A DNA stretch of 64,000 nt from Candidatus Peribacteria bacterium. GTDB taxonomy: Bacteria > Patescibacteriota > Gracilibacteria > UBA1369 > LOWO2-01-FULL-3. This document shows positions 31,264 to 39,442 of this stretch, piece after piece. Position numbers and translations under genes: made by a program. Position 1 is the first letter of the stretch, and each line of letters begins with the position of its first letter. The stretch is taken from positions 33,375 through 97,374 of the forward strand of contig CALRGJ010000004.1 of the NCBI GenBank assembly GCA_943357285.1. The letters run 5' to 3'. The notes below the pieces were generated by a model. It searched no databases and was not told the DNA's origin. It saw only the letters and a program-made list of their open reading frames with translations.

Positions 31264-33975
31264 TTAAAACTCTTTCAATTGCTCTCTGAGTTTATCAACC
31301 TGCTCCTTTTCAGCATTCATTCTCAATGTTTCCTTTTCTACTATTTCTTTAGGTGCTTTTTTTACAAAGTCTTTGTTGGATAGCTTCTTTTCAAGTCCAT
31401 TAATGAAATTTGTTTTGCTTTCGATTTGAGCCAAAATATTCTTCTTTTCCTTGTCGATGTCGAGCATTCCTTTGAATGGTAGGAATATCTCAATATCTTC
31501 CACGAAAATTGATTTGGATTCCTTTATTTTTTCGCCGCTTGGCTTGAGTTCTAGTGTTTCCAGGCGGGCTAATTTCATAATTGTCTCTTTGCCATTCTCA
31601 ACGTTTTGAGTGCTTTTTCCTCCGTAAATTACGGCGTGAATTTTTTTGCCTGCGTCGACTTTGGCTTCGGATCTTACGCTTCTTATTTTTGTAATTATTT
31701 CTTTTATAAGTTCTGTTGATTTGGATTCATTTTTGAAAATAAATTTTTTGTTATACTCTGGCCATTTTTCACTGATTAACATTGTTTTGCCAATATTTTC
31801 CCAGATTGCTTCTGTAACAAATGGTACAAATGGATGCATTAGCTTTAGTATGTCTTTTAGAACATGGATTAGTACCGCAGGGTTTTTCTGGCTTCCTTTA
31901 GAAATTTCTAAATACCAGTCGCAATATTGATTCCAAATGAAATCGTAAATTTTTGTTCCTGCCGCTGAGAATTGATGAGTTTCTAAGTCTTTATCCGCTG
32001 CTTTTATTAGTTTTTGTAATTCCGTCATTATCCATTTATCTGCGTCAGTTTTTATCATGGATTCGTCTAGCTCTGTAGAAAGATCTTCTTTGCTGATATT
32101 CATTAAGGCAAATCTTGAAGCATTCCAAGTTTTATTAACGAAGTTTCTGTAACCGGAAATTTTTTCTTCGTAAAGTCTCATATCGTTACCAGGACTTGAA
32201 CCAATCACTAAGCTGAGTCTGAGGGCATCTGTTCCATATTTTTCAATCATATCTAATGGATCGATACAAGTCTCAGGGCTAGATTTGCTCATTTTCTTAC
32301 CGTTTCTATCTCTTATTAGTCCGTGTAGGTAAACTGTTTTGAATGGTAGGCATTGTTCTTCTGGAAGACCGTCGCTGCGAAGTGCATAAGTTGATGCAAG
32401 TATCATGCGTGCAACCCAGAAGAATAAAATATCGTAACCTGTCTCTAATACGTCTGTGGGGTGGAAGTATTTAAAATCTTCAGTGTGTTTTGGCCAGCCA
32501 AGAGTCGCGAAAGTCCATAGTGCTGAACTAAACCAGGTATCTAGGGTGTCAGGATCTCTGAACCATTGTCCTGCTTTGGGTTTTTCAGTGCCAAATTGAA
32601 CTTCCCCGTTTACATTTAAAAGTTCGAGGTCGAGAGTTGATGTATCGTTTTTTGATGTTAGAGCTTTGAATTGAGTTTCATTAACTTTGTGCCAGATTGG
32701 AATTTGATGGCCCCACCAAATTTGTCTGGAAATACACCAATCTTGCAAATTATCTATCCAGTGAAAATAAATTTTTTCAAATCTGCGAGGAACAATTTTA
32801 ATCATTTTGCTCTGAATCGTATCCTGTAAAACTTCTTTGATGCTGCACTTTTTCTTTTTCCACTGAATTACTTTTTTGTTTACGTCTATAAACCACTGTT
32901 TCATTATTTGTGGCTCTATGGTCCCCTTTCCGCGATAATTTACGGCTACTTTGTGTGTATAATCTTCTTCTATTTTTACCAGCAAACCTTTTTCTCTTAA
33001 TTTTTCTACTATGGCAACTCTGGCTTCGGAAATTGTTAGACCTCCGAATTCTTTGGAAACTTCCGGTTTAATTTTACCGTTGAAGTCAATTATTTGAGGA
33101 GCATTTAGTTTGTGTCTTTTTGCTAAGTCAAAATCTATAAAGCTATGAGCTGGAGTGATTGTCATGGCACCAGTTCCAAATTTCATATCTATGCAATCGT
33201 CGGCAATAACTTTGGCCTTGATAGGTCCATCTATCCATTCGAATTCAAATTCTTTGCCAATAATTTTCTTGTAGCGCTTGTCCTTTGGGTGAACAACTAT
33301 AATTTTATCGAGAAATTTTGTTTCAGGACGAGCTGTACTTATAATCACTGGTCCATATTGAAAATAGTAGAGTTTGGCTTTTTCTTCTTTGTATTCCAAT
33401 TCATCGTCGGCGACGGTTGTCTGCATGTTCGGATCCCAGTTTACTATACGACCTCCACGGTAAATCACTCCATCGGCGTACATTCTTCCAAATAAAGTAT
33501 TAACCGCTACATTCATATCTTCGTCGAGAGTGTATTTTTCTCTACTCCAGTCACAGCTTGCTCCCATTTTGCGGATTTGGTTGCGGATGGTGCTTTGGCT
33601 TTCCTTTACAAATTCTCTGATGTGACCGAGGAGTTTTTCGCGTCCCAATTCTTTACGTGGGCTCTTAATTCCTTCTGCCTGTAGTTTCTTTTCTACTACG
33701 CTTTGTGTGGCAATGGCTGCGTGATCTGTGCCTGGTACCCATAGAGCGGAATAGCCCATCATTCGGTGGTGCCTGATCATTATGTCTTCAATTGCTAGCA
33801 TTGTGGCATGACCTAAATGAAGCGTGCCTGTAGCATTTGGTGGTGGTAAAGAGATAGTGAAGGGTTTTTTTGTTGGATTTACCTTTGGTGAAAAGGCTTT
33901 ACTGTCTTCCCATTTTTGGTAGATTTTATCTTCATGCTTTTTGGCGTCGTAAGCTGGTTCTATTTGAAAGTCCAT
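31264..33975 (-). CDS. valS: valyl-tRNA synthetase
   Basis: Class I ValRS, 903 residues, normal length. The HIGH motif is in PPPNATGTLHLGHA (about 45-58), the KMSKS loop is KMSKSSPET near residue 560, and the CP1 editing domain (about 180-330) has the GTGAMTITPAHS signature. The C-terminal coiled coil (about 835-900) typical of ValRS is present. No T-box leader lies upstream; a plain promoter does. Confidence 0.97.
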   Translation of the reverse strand: MDFQIEPAYDAKKHEDKIYQKWEDSKAFSPKVNPTKKPFTISLPPPNATGTLHLGHATMLAIEDIMIRHHRMMGYSALWVPGTDHAAIATQSVVEKKLQAEGIKSPRKELGREKLLGHIREFVKESQSTIRNQIRKMGASCDWSREKYTLDEDMNVAVNTLFGRMYADGVIYRGGRIVNWDPNMQTTVADDELEYKEEKAKLYYFQYGPVIISTARPETKFLDKIIVVHPKDKRYKKIIGKEFEFEWIDGPIKAKVIADDCIDMKFGTGAMTITPAHSFIDFDLAKRHKLNAPQIIDFNGKIKPEVSKEFGGLTISEARVAIVEKLREKGLLVKIEEDYTHKVAVNYRGKGTIEPQIMKQWFIDVNKKVIQWKKKKCSIKEVLQDTIQSKMIKIVPRRFEKIYFHWIDNLQDWCISRQIWWGHQIPIWHKVNETQFKALTSKNDTSTLDLELLNVNGEVQFGTEKPKAGQWFRDPDTLDTWFSSALWTFATLGWPKHTEDFKYFHPTDVLETGYDILFFWVARMILASTYALRSDGLPEEQCLPFKTVYLHGLIRDRNGKKMSKSSPETCIDPLDMIEKYGTDALRLSLVIGSSPGNDMRLYEEKISGYRNFVNKTWNASRFALMNISKEDLSTELDESMIKTDADKWIMTELQKLIKAADKDLETHQFSAAGTKIYDFIWNQYCDWYLEISKGSQKNPAVLIHVLKDILKLMHPFVPFVTEAIWENIGKTMLISEKWPEYNKKFIFKNESKSTELIKEIITKIRSVRSEAKVDAGKKIHAVIYGGKSTQNVENGKETIMKLARLETLELKPSGEKIKESKSIFVEDIEIFLPFKGMLDIDKEKKNILAQIESKTNFINGLEKKLSNKDFVKKAPKEIVEKETLRMNAEKEQVDKLREQLKEF

Positions 33976-33997
33976 TTTTGAAAATTATTTTGATGAA

Positions 33998-34026
33998 ATA
34001 CTAGCAAAATGTGGGGTTTATTCCAA
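33998..34026 (-). promoter_or_regulatory. promoter of valS
   Basis: On the minus strand TTGGAA (34026-34021), a 17-bp spacer and TAGTAT (34003-33998), ending 22 bases before the ATG. Confidence 0.55.
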
Positions 34027-34048
34027 ACGAAAGCGCTATAAAGCCAGA

Positions 34049-34077
34049 TTGACATCGTAATAGAGATAATTTATAAT
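34049..34077 (+). promoter_or_regulatory. consensus promoter of the nadA-nadC operon
   Basis: Perfect TTGACA (34049-34054), a 17-bp spacer and perfect TATAAT (34072-34077), ending 25 bases before the first ATG. It is the best match to the sigma-70 consensus in the window. Confidence 0.75.
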
Positions 34078-34102
34078 TGCATAGAGTAGTTTATCTTAAA
34101 AA

Positions 34103-34639
34103 ATGGATTTTTCAGCAAGTAAAAATAGTGGTCCAGAGAGCTTATCTTCCTCACCGGAGGCTAAGGTTGATGTGAAGAAAAAGGAAGAATTGAAACCTTC
34201 AAAGGAAGTGCGCGAAGCTTCTGATGTTGGAAAAGCTGCTTATGCTGAGGCTGTTGGTCTTGATGAGTCCCTAGAAACTACGGGAAAAGTGTCTGAGGTT
34301 TTGAGCGATTCTACTGAAGGTGATACTGCTTCTTTGGGAAATGCTAAACCTGTAACCACAAAGCTTGATCCGGCGGTGATAAAAGCTAATTTATTGAAAA
34401 ACTTACCGACTGAGACTGAGATGAAGAAGCAAATCGAAGTGGAAATAAAAAAGGAAATTGAATATTTGCACAAAAAGGCGATGAAAATGTTTAGATCTCC
34501 TGGTCAGGTGAATTATTTTGAGATGAATAATGTTTTGAAGAAAATTCGTGAATTAAAAGGTCTACTCTTAGCTTTAGTCAAAGCTTCTTTCGATGGATTA
34601 AAGACGTTGTGGCTACGCTTTGTGCATGGCATAATGTAG
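34103..34639 (+). CDS. hypothetical protein upstream of nadA
   Basis: A 178-residue protein of no recognised family. The N-terminal 90 residues are Ser/Glu/Lys-rich and probably disordered; residues about 100-178 are helical (ETEMKKQIEVEIKKEIEYL, then an amphipathic stretch KASFDGLKTLWLRFVHGIM). It is the first gene behind a consensus promoter and ends 3 bases before nadA, so it is co-transcribed with the NAD genes. There is no evidence that it takes part in NAD synthesis. Confidence 0.7.
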   Translation: MDFSASKNSGPESLSSSPEAKVDVKKKEELKPSKEVREASDVGKAAYAEAVGLDESLETTGKVSEVLSDSTEGDTASLGNAKPVTTKLDPAVIKANLLKNLPTETEMKKQIEVEIKKEIEYLHKKAMKMFRSPGQVNYFEMNNVLKKIRELKGLLLALVKASFDGLKTLWLRFVHGIM

Positions 34640-34642
34640 TCT

Positions 34643-35563
34643 ATGCAAAATTCAAATTCTAATAAGGATTTGGTAAAAAAAATTAACGCACTCAAAAAGA
34701 AAAAGAATGCGGTTATTTTGGTGCACAATTATCAAAGACCAGAAATTTATGATGTCGCTGATTTTATAGGTGACTCTTTGGGTTTGTGCGTGGAGGCGGC
34801 GAAGACTAATGCTGATGTAATTGTTTTCTGTGGTGTTAATTTTATGGCGGAAAGTGCAGTGATATTGAATCCCGGGAAAATTGTATTGGTGCCGAATATG
34901 GATGCTGGATGCGCGATGGCGGATATGGTGGAGGCTAAGCAATTAAAAGAATTTAAAGATAAACATCCCGATGCGGTTGTTGTTACTTATGTGAACTCTA
35001 CGGCTGAGGTGAAGGCTTTGTCAGACGTGTGTTGTACTTCTTCAAATGCGGTAAAGGTAGTAAAAGCGATGCCTCAGAAAAAAATTATTTTCGTGCCGGA
35101 TAAGAATTTGGCGGCTTATGTGGCGAAGCAAGTTCCTGAAAAGGAAATTATTGCATGGGAAGGATACTGCCCTATTCATCACTTCGTTGATAGATCTTAT
35201 ATAGATGAAGTGCGTCGTTTGCATCCTAAAGCGAAGATAATTGCTCATCCAGAATCTAAACCTGAAGTTCTTGAAGTTGCTGATTATGTGGCAAGCACTA
35301 CGGGGATGATTGATTGTGCAAGAAATGATGATGGTGACGAGTTTTTTATTCTTACTGAATGTGGAATGACTGAGAGATTACGTAGAGAATTGCCGAATAA
35401 AAAATTCTATGGTTTGTGTAATTTGTGTTACGACATGAAGAAGAATACTTTGGAGGGTGTATTAAAATCCTTGGAAACAATGAAATTTCCTGTTAGAGTA
35501 GACCCTAAAGTGGCAGCGAAGGCTTTAAAAGCTTTCGAAAAAATGTTTGAAATAACTAAGTAA
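34643..35563 (+). CDS. nadA: quinolinate synthase
   Basis: NadA condenses iminoaspartate with dihydroxyacetone phosphate to quinolinate, using a [4Fe-4S] cluster. Motifs include HNYQRPEIYDVADFIGDSL and the three cluster cysteines in VFCGVNFMAE, DVCCTSSNAV and TECGMTERL. The length of 306 residues is typical of the compact form. nadC follows 2 bases after the stop. The partner that makes iminoaspartate (NadB or aspartate dehydrogenase) is not encoded in the window. Confidence 0.96.
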   Translation: MQNSNSNKDLVKKINALKKKKNAVILVHNYQRPEIYDVADFIGDSLGLCVEAAKTNADVIVFCGVNFMAESAVILNPGKIVLVPNMDAGCAMADMVEAKQLKEFKDKHPDAVVVTYVNSTAEVKALSDVCCTSSNAVKVVKAMPQKKIIFVPDKNLAAYVAKQVPEKEIIAWEGYCPIHHFVDRSYIDEVRRLHPKAKIIAHPESKPEVLEVADYVASTTGMIDCARNDDGDEFFILTECGMTERLRRELPNKKFYGLCNLCYDMKKNTLEGVLKSLETMKFPVRVDPKVAAKALKAFEKMFEITK

Positions 35564-35565
35564 TT

Positions 35566-36534
35566 ATGGATAGAAAATCATTGAGAAATTTCACTCACAA
35601 AGCGGATAATATGTTGAAAGTAGAAAATTCTACCTATAAACAGTGGGTTTTTCGTTATACTTTTTTGGAATTAGAAAAGGATCTTGGTACTAAAGGAGAT
35701 ATCACTTCTGATAGCGTCTTTACCGAGAAAAAAATGGTGAAGGCTAATGTTGTTGCAAAGGAAGATGGAATTTTTGCAGGACGTGAAGAAATTCAGTATT
35801 TTTTGGTGGATGCTGATCCTCAATTTAGACCAAGAATTAAAAGTGAATTTGGGGTGAAATTTAATGTGGAAGATGGAGGAGAAATTAAAAAAGGAGACGT
35901 TTTAATTGAAATTGAAGCTGAACTTCATGATTTGTTAGCGGTGGAGAGAACTATGCTGAATTTGATTATGAGGATGAGTGCTATCGCCACAATGACGAGA
36001 AGAATTGTGAATTTGATTAAGGATTATGATGTGATGATTACTCCTACTCGTAAAGCTTTGTGGGGATGGATCGATAGAAAAGCTGTAGTAATTGGTGGTG
36101 GCGGGAGTCATAGGCTGAATCTGTCTGATGCTATTTTGGTGAAGAATACTCATATGGATATTGCTGGACATGATTTTGATGTGGTTCTTGGCAAAATTGC
36201 TGAAGCTAATCTCGATTGTAGATTTGTGGAGGTAGAGGTTGGAAATGTGGAAGAGGTTGTGAAATTGGCGCAGACTTTCCCTAAATACTTAGGAGACGGA
36301 ATTAAGTCTGTGGGCGTGGCTTTAATTGATAATGTAAGCTTTGACGAAACAAAGATTGCTATAGATAAGGTGAAAGAGCTCGGATTATACGATAATATTC
36401 TTTTCGAGGCTTCCGGTCGTATTAATGAAAATACTGTTTTGGACTATGCAAAAACAGGAGTTGATATAATTTCTATGGGCTGCCTTACCTCTGGAATTCA
36501 GAGCTTGGATATGAGCTTGAGGATTGTGAGGTAG
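35566..36534 (+). CDS. nadC: nicotinate-nucleotide pyrophosphorylase (NadC family)
   Basis: NadC converts quinolinate and PRPP to nicotinate mononucleotide. The family order is present: GDITSDSVF (about 45), AGREEI, ERTMLNLIMRMSAIAT (about 125-140), the catalytic TPTRKALWGW, and GGGGSHRLNLSDAILVKNTH. It is longer than usual (322 residues) because of an N-terminal extension of about 25. Some normally invariant spots differ: TRKALWG in place of TRKTTPG, and SHR for NHR. The nadA context supports NadC over the related ModD. Confidence 0.88.
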   Translation: MDRKSLRNFTHKADNMLKVENSTYKQWVFRYTFLELEKDLGTKGDITSDSVFTEKKMVKANVVAKEDGIFAGREEIQYFLVDADPQFRPRIKSEFGVKFNVEDGGEIKKGDVLIEIEAELHDLLAVERTMLNLIMRMSAIATMTRRIVNLIKDYDVMITPTRKALWGWIDRKAVVIGGGGSHRLNLSDAILVKNTHMDIAGHDFDVVLGKIAEANLDCRFVEVEVGNVEEVVKLAQTFPKYLGDGIKSVGVALIDNVSFDETKIAIDKVKELGLYDNILFEASGRINENTVLDYAKTGVDIISMGCLTSGIQSLDMSLRIVR

Positions 36535-36541
36535 TAGCTGA

Positions 36542-36569
36542 TTGACAAAATTTCAATTAGGCCTATTGT
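36542..36569 (+). promoter_or_regulatory. promoter of the DHH-like gene
   Basis: TTGACA (36542-36547), a 16-bp spacer and TATTGT (36564-36569), ending 23 bases before the ATG. Confidence 0.45.
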
Positions 36570-36592
36570 TGCCGCCAAGGTAATTTTGCTTT

Positions 36593-37675
36593 ATGGGTGA
36601 GACAAATAATAGATACGATGTAGGTCTTTCTAAATTTGGGGATAGGGATTTAAAGGCAATTTCCAGAAAAGATCTTGGTGCAGGCGGAAATATGTTTTTT
36701 GTCGATTATGGCTTTAATACTACTATTCCTGAATTGCAAGATCCTTCTCATCCTAACTGGGTGGTTTATCTGGATGGTGCATGTAGTGGTCCTTATTTGG
36801 ATCCTAAGAGGAGAATATATTCACTTGATCATCATGCCGAGTGTGTAAGGCAGTTTACTCTTTCTACTTGTGAGCAGGCCATTTTGCTTACAAGGCGTAG
36901 AGTAATTGGTGCAATGGGGCACAAAATCATGGCTGATGAACCTGATTTGGATAGTAGGTTGGCAGCATGGGCTCTTCTTAATGCTGATACTATCGCTTAT
37001 GATGACCAGGCTTTTAAGAGAGTGCTTCCGCTTTATAATTTGGAAGGAAATATTGACGGGTTAGGATTTGGGTCAGAAGAGCTTACTGGTTTGAGTAGTG
37101 ACCAGATTGATGATGTGAGAAATAAACTTAGGTGGTTAATGCGTAGAGAAACTAAAGTGAAGGAGAAAGGGCGCTGGAAGGCAATTGATTATATAGATTT
37201 TGTTGAAAATTCTTTGCATGATATTGATAAATTAGCTTTTCATAGAAGTTCATATGAGGCTCCAATTGAAGTGGATGCGGGCAAAAGTGAGTCTTTGAGT
37301 AGTGGTCAAACAGTTAATTATGTTCGTTTGGCAAATGCTGGAATTTATGAGGTTGAAAAAGAATTATTGAAGAATTCTAATCCTGCATGTGTCATTCTTC
37401 ATGATGGAAAAAGCAAATGGACCGTGAAGCTGACTGGTCTCGTAAGTAGATTTAGTCTTGTTGCTGTTTGGAATGCATTGAATGAAGCTGAAACCTCTGA
37501 AAAGATACGATTGGGTGTGACTGACGAAAGAATGCTTAAAACTGGATGGGGTGGGGCTGATAATATCGGTGGTTCTCCTAGATATCCAAATGGACAATCC
37601 CCTTTTATAGATAAATCTAGAATATTGGAGATAGTCTTTAAGGTTCTTAATTCTCAACTCGAAAAAGGAGGGTAG
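36593..37675 (+). CDS. DHH-phosphoesterase-like protein of unknown function
   Basis: A 360-residue soluble protein. YSLDHHAECVRQ (about residue 81), the earlier VVYLDGACSG, and DEPDLDSRLAAWALLNAD (about 122) resemble the metal-binding DHH motifs of DHH phosphoesterases. Near the C terminus GWGGADNIGGSPR recalls the glycine-rich DHHA1 substrate loop. The overall match is weak by eye and the substrate is unknown; known family substrates include oligoribonucleotides, cyclic di-AMP and pyrophosphate. It stands alone between nadC and a tRNA gene on the other strand. Confidence 0.6.
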   Translation: MGETNNRYDVGLSKFGDRDLKAISRKDLGAGGNMFFVDYGFNTTIPELQDPSHPNWVVYLDGACSGPYLDPKRRIYSLDHHAECVRQFTLSTCEQAILLTRRRVIGAMGHKIMADEPDLDSRLAAWALLNADTIAYDDQAFKRVLPLYNLEGNIDGLGFGSEELTGLSSDQIDDVRNKLRWLMRRETKVKEKGRWKAIDYIDFVENSLHDIDKLAFHRSSYEAPIEVDAGKSESLSSGQTVNYVRLANAGIYEVEKELLKNSNPACVILHDGKSKWTVKLTGLVSRFSLVAVWNALNEAETSEKIRLGVTDERMLKTGWGGADNIGGSPRYPNGQSPFIDKSRILEIVFKVLNSQLEKGG

Positions 37676-37693
37676 CCCTTTTCAGAGCCACTT

Positions 37694-37778
37694 TGGTGGG
37701 CGAGGAGGGACTTGAACCCTCATGACTTTCATCGCTAGCTCCTAAGGCTAGTGCGTCTGCCAGTTTCGCCACTCGCCC
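37694..37778 (-). tRNA. tRNA-Leu (TAG)
   Basis: An 85-nt class II tRNA with acceptor stem GGGCGAG/CTCGCCC, discriminator A, encoded CCA and a long variable arm. The anticodon loop CTTAGGA reads TAG. It is convergent with the DHH-like gene. Confidence 0.95.
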
Positions 37779-37921
37779 ATATGCGGTAGCTGGTTCATTT
37801 TACTTCGTGTTAATTAATTTGCAATAAGAAAATCTATTTGACTAATTAGAAATTGTGGCGTAATTTAATCCCTATTATCTTTATCTTTAAAATAATATTG
37901 CGCAAAGTGCAAATTTCTTGC

Positions 37922-37950
37922 TTGACAATGTAATCAGTAAATAATATCTT
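37922..37950 (+). promoter_or_regulatory. promoter of sigma4-HARE gene B
   Basis: Consensus TTGACA (37922-37927), a 17-bp spacer and TATCTT (37945-37950). It lies 37 bases before the ATG at 37988. Confidence 0.6.
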
Positions 37951-37987
37951 ACTGTCACAGAAATTGCCTAGAATTAATTATTTACCT

Positions 37988-39076
37988 ATGGCTTTAGATC
38001 CAATTGCATTACAAGTGAACCTCGCTGAGGTTATCGAAGACATGTTCATGGTGTTAACCACTAAGGAAAAAGATGTTATCGTTCAGCGCTTTAGTTTAGA
38101 TAATAAGCCTAAGAGAACCCTTGAAAGCATTGGTCAGCATTTTTCTGTGACTAGAGAGAGAATTCGTCAGATTGAGAAAATTGCTTTAGGTAAGCTTCGC
38201 AGAACTGTTCAGACTACTAAATTGAATCTTGTTAATGATATTGCTGATAAGATTATTTCTGATAATGGAGGTGTTTTAGCTGAAACTAAGCTTATTGCTG
38301 AAATTTTGAATTTTATTAAGTCTACCGAGCATGTTGATGCAAATATCATCAGTCTTGCTTTGAATATTAATGCTAATATCGAATTAGTTGAAAAGACTAA
38401 CGTTTACAATCCATTCTGGCGTCTAAAGACTATAGATATGGCTTTGATTAATAATGTTATTTCTACTGGTATTAAGATTTTGAAGAAGCGCGCAGATATT
38501 TTGACTGATGCTAAGGTTGTTATTCAAATCAGGCAAGTTTTGGCTGAAAAACTTGTAAACTATGCTGATCCAATGATAGTTTCTACTTTAGAGGTAGATA
38601 AGAGAATCAAGAGAATGGAAGGAGCTTTTGGTTTGATGACTTGGAGACATATTAATCCAAGAAGTATTCGTGATAAAGCTTACATAGTACTTAAGAGAGA
38701 GGACAAACCATTACATTTCGTTGAAATTGCAAATAAGATTTCTGAGTCTGGCTTTGATAAGAAAGTTGTAACTATTCAGGCTGTACACAATGAATTGATC
38801 AGATATGATCAGTTTGTATTGGTTGGTCGTGGTCTTTACGCTTTGAAAGAGTCTGGCTATAAGAAAGGAACTGTTGCTGAAGTTATTGAGGATCTTCTAA
38901 GACAGAAGGTTACTATGACTAAACAGGAAATTATTGAAGGAGTTCTTAAACAAAGACATGTAAAGAAGGGCACAATTTCTTTAAATCTTCAGAAAAATCC
39001 ACAATTCGTTCGTGTGGGTCGTGCTGTTTACAAGTTGGATGAAAAGAAGAAGGACAAAATTTCCACTAGGAAATAG
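37988..39076 (+). CDS. sigma-70 region 4 / HARE-HTH protein (paralog B)
   Basis: A 362-residue paralog of the protein at 29190-30269 with the same order: region 4 helix-turn-helix (LESIGQHFSVTRERIRQIEK, about 42-61), a divergent middle, a HARE-HTH domain (HFVEIANKI ... VHNELIRYDQFVLVGRGLYAL, about 240-285) and a final winged-helix-like repeat ending VGRAVYKLDEKKK. No sigma region 2. I take ATG 37988 as the start; a TTG at 37964 in the same frame is less likely. A consensus promoter upstream suggests high expression. Confidence 0.85.
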   Translation: MALDPIALQVNLAEVIEDMFMVLTTKEKDVIVQRFSLDNKPKRTLESIGQHFSVTRERIRQIEKIALGKLRRTVQTTKLNLVNDIADKIISDNGGVLAETKLIAEILNFIKSTEHVDANIISLALNINANIELVEKTNVYNPFWRLKTIDMALINNVISTGIKILKKRADILTDAKVVIQIRQVLAEKLVNYADPMIVSTLEVDKRIKRMEGAFGLMTWRHINPRSIRDKAYIVLKREDKPLHFVEIANKISESGFDKKVVTIQAVHNELIRYDQFVLVGRGLYALKESGYKKGTVAEVIEDLLRQKVTMTKQEIIEGVLKQRHVKKGTISLNLQKNPQFVRVGRAVYKLDEKKKDKISTRK

Positions 39077-39119
39077 TTAGAAACTGAGTGATAATCCATT
39101 CGTAATTTATCCTTATTTT

Positions 39120-39440
39120 ATGAATGAATGTATTTTTTGTAAGATAGTAAGCGGAGTCATTCCGAGTACTTTTTTGTATGAGGATGATAAGTGTGTAGCT
39201 TTTAAGGATATTCATCCTAAAGAGAAGACTCACCTGTTGATTGTTCCTAAAAAGCATATTCATTCTATTTCTGAAATGGAGGATGGTGATGAAGCAATTG
39301 CTGGTCATTTACTGCATGTTGCGAAAAAACTCGGAAAGGATTTGGGTTTAAGTGGTTACAAGTTGCAGATTAATGTAGGAAAAGATGGTGGTCAGGAAAT
39401 TTTTCATTTGCATGTACATTTATTGTCTAAGCTTGGTTAA
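39120..39440 (+). CDS. HIT-family nucleotide hydrolase
   Basis: A 106-residue histidine-triad protein of the HINT branch: CIFCKIVSG at the N terminus with zinc-type cysteines, VPKKHIHS in the middle and the triad HLHVHLLS at the C terminus. HINT proteins hydrolyse adenosine phosphoramidates and aminoacyl-AMP side products. It ends 2 bases before dnaE, so they are probably co-transcribed, a chance pairing as far as I can tell. Confidence 0.93.
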   Translation: MNECIFCKIVSGVIPSTFLYEDDKCVAFKDIHPKEKTHLLIVPKKHIHSISEMEDGDEAIAGHLLHVAKKLGKDLGLSGYKLQINVGKDGGQEIFHLHVHLLSKLG

Positions 39441-39442
39441 AT

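Noticed and set aside
28138..34030. T-box leaders before aminoacyl-tRNA synthetase genes
   Set aside because: Leaders of valS and aspS are short, glyS follows dtd by 9 bases and cysS overlaps yggT. No T-box sequence is seen.
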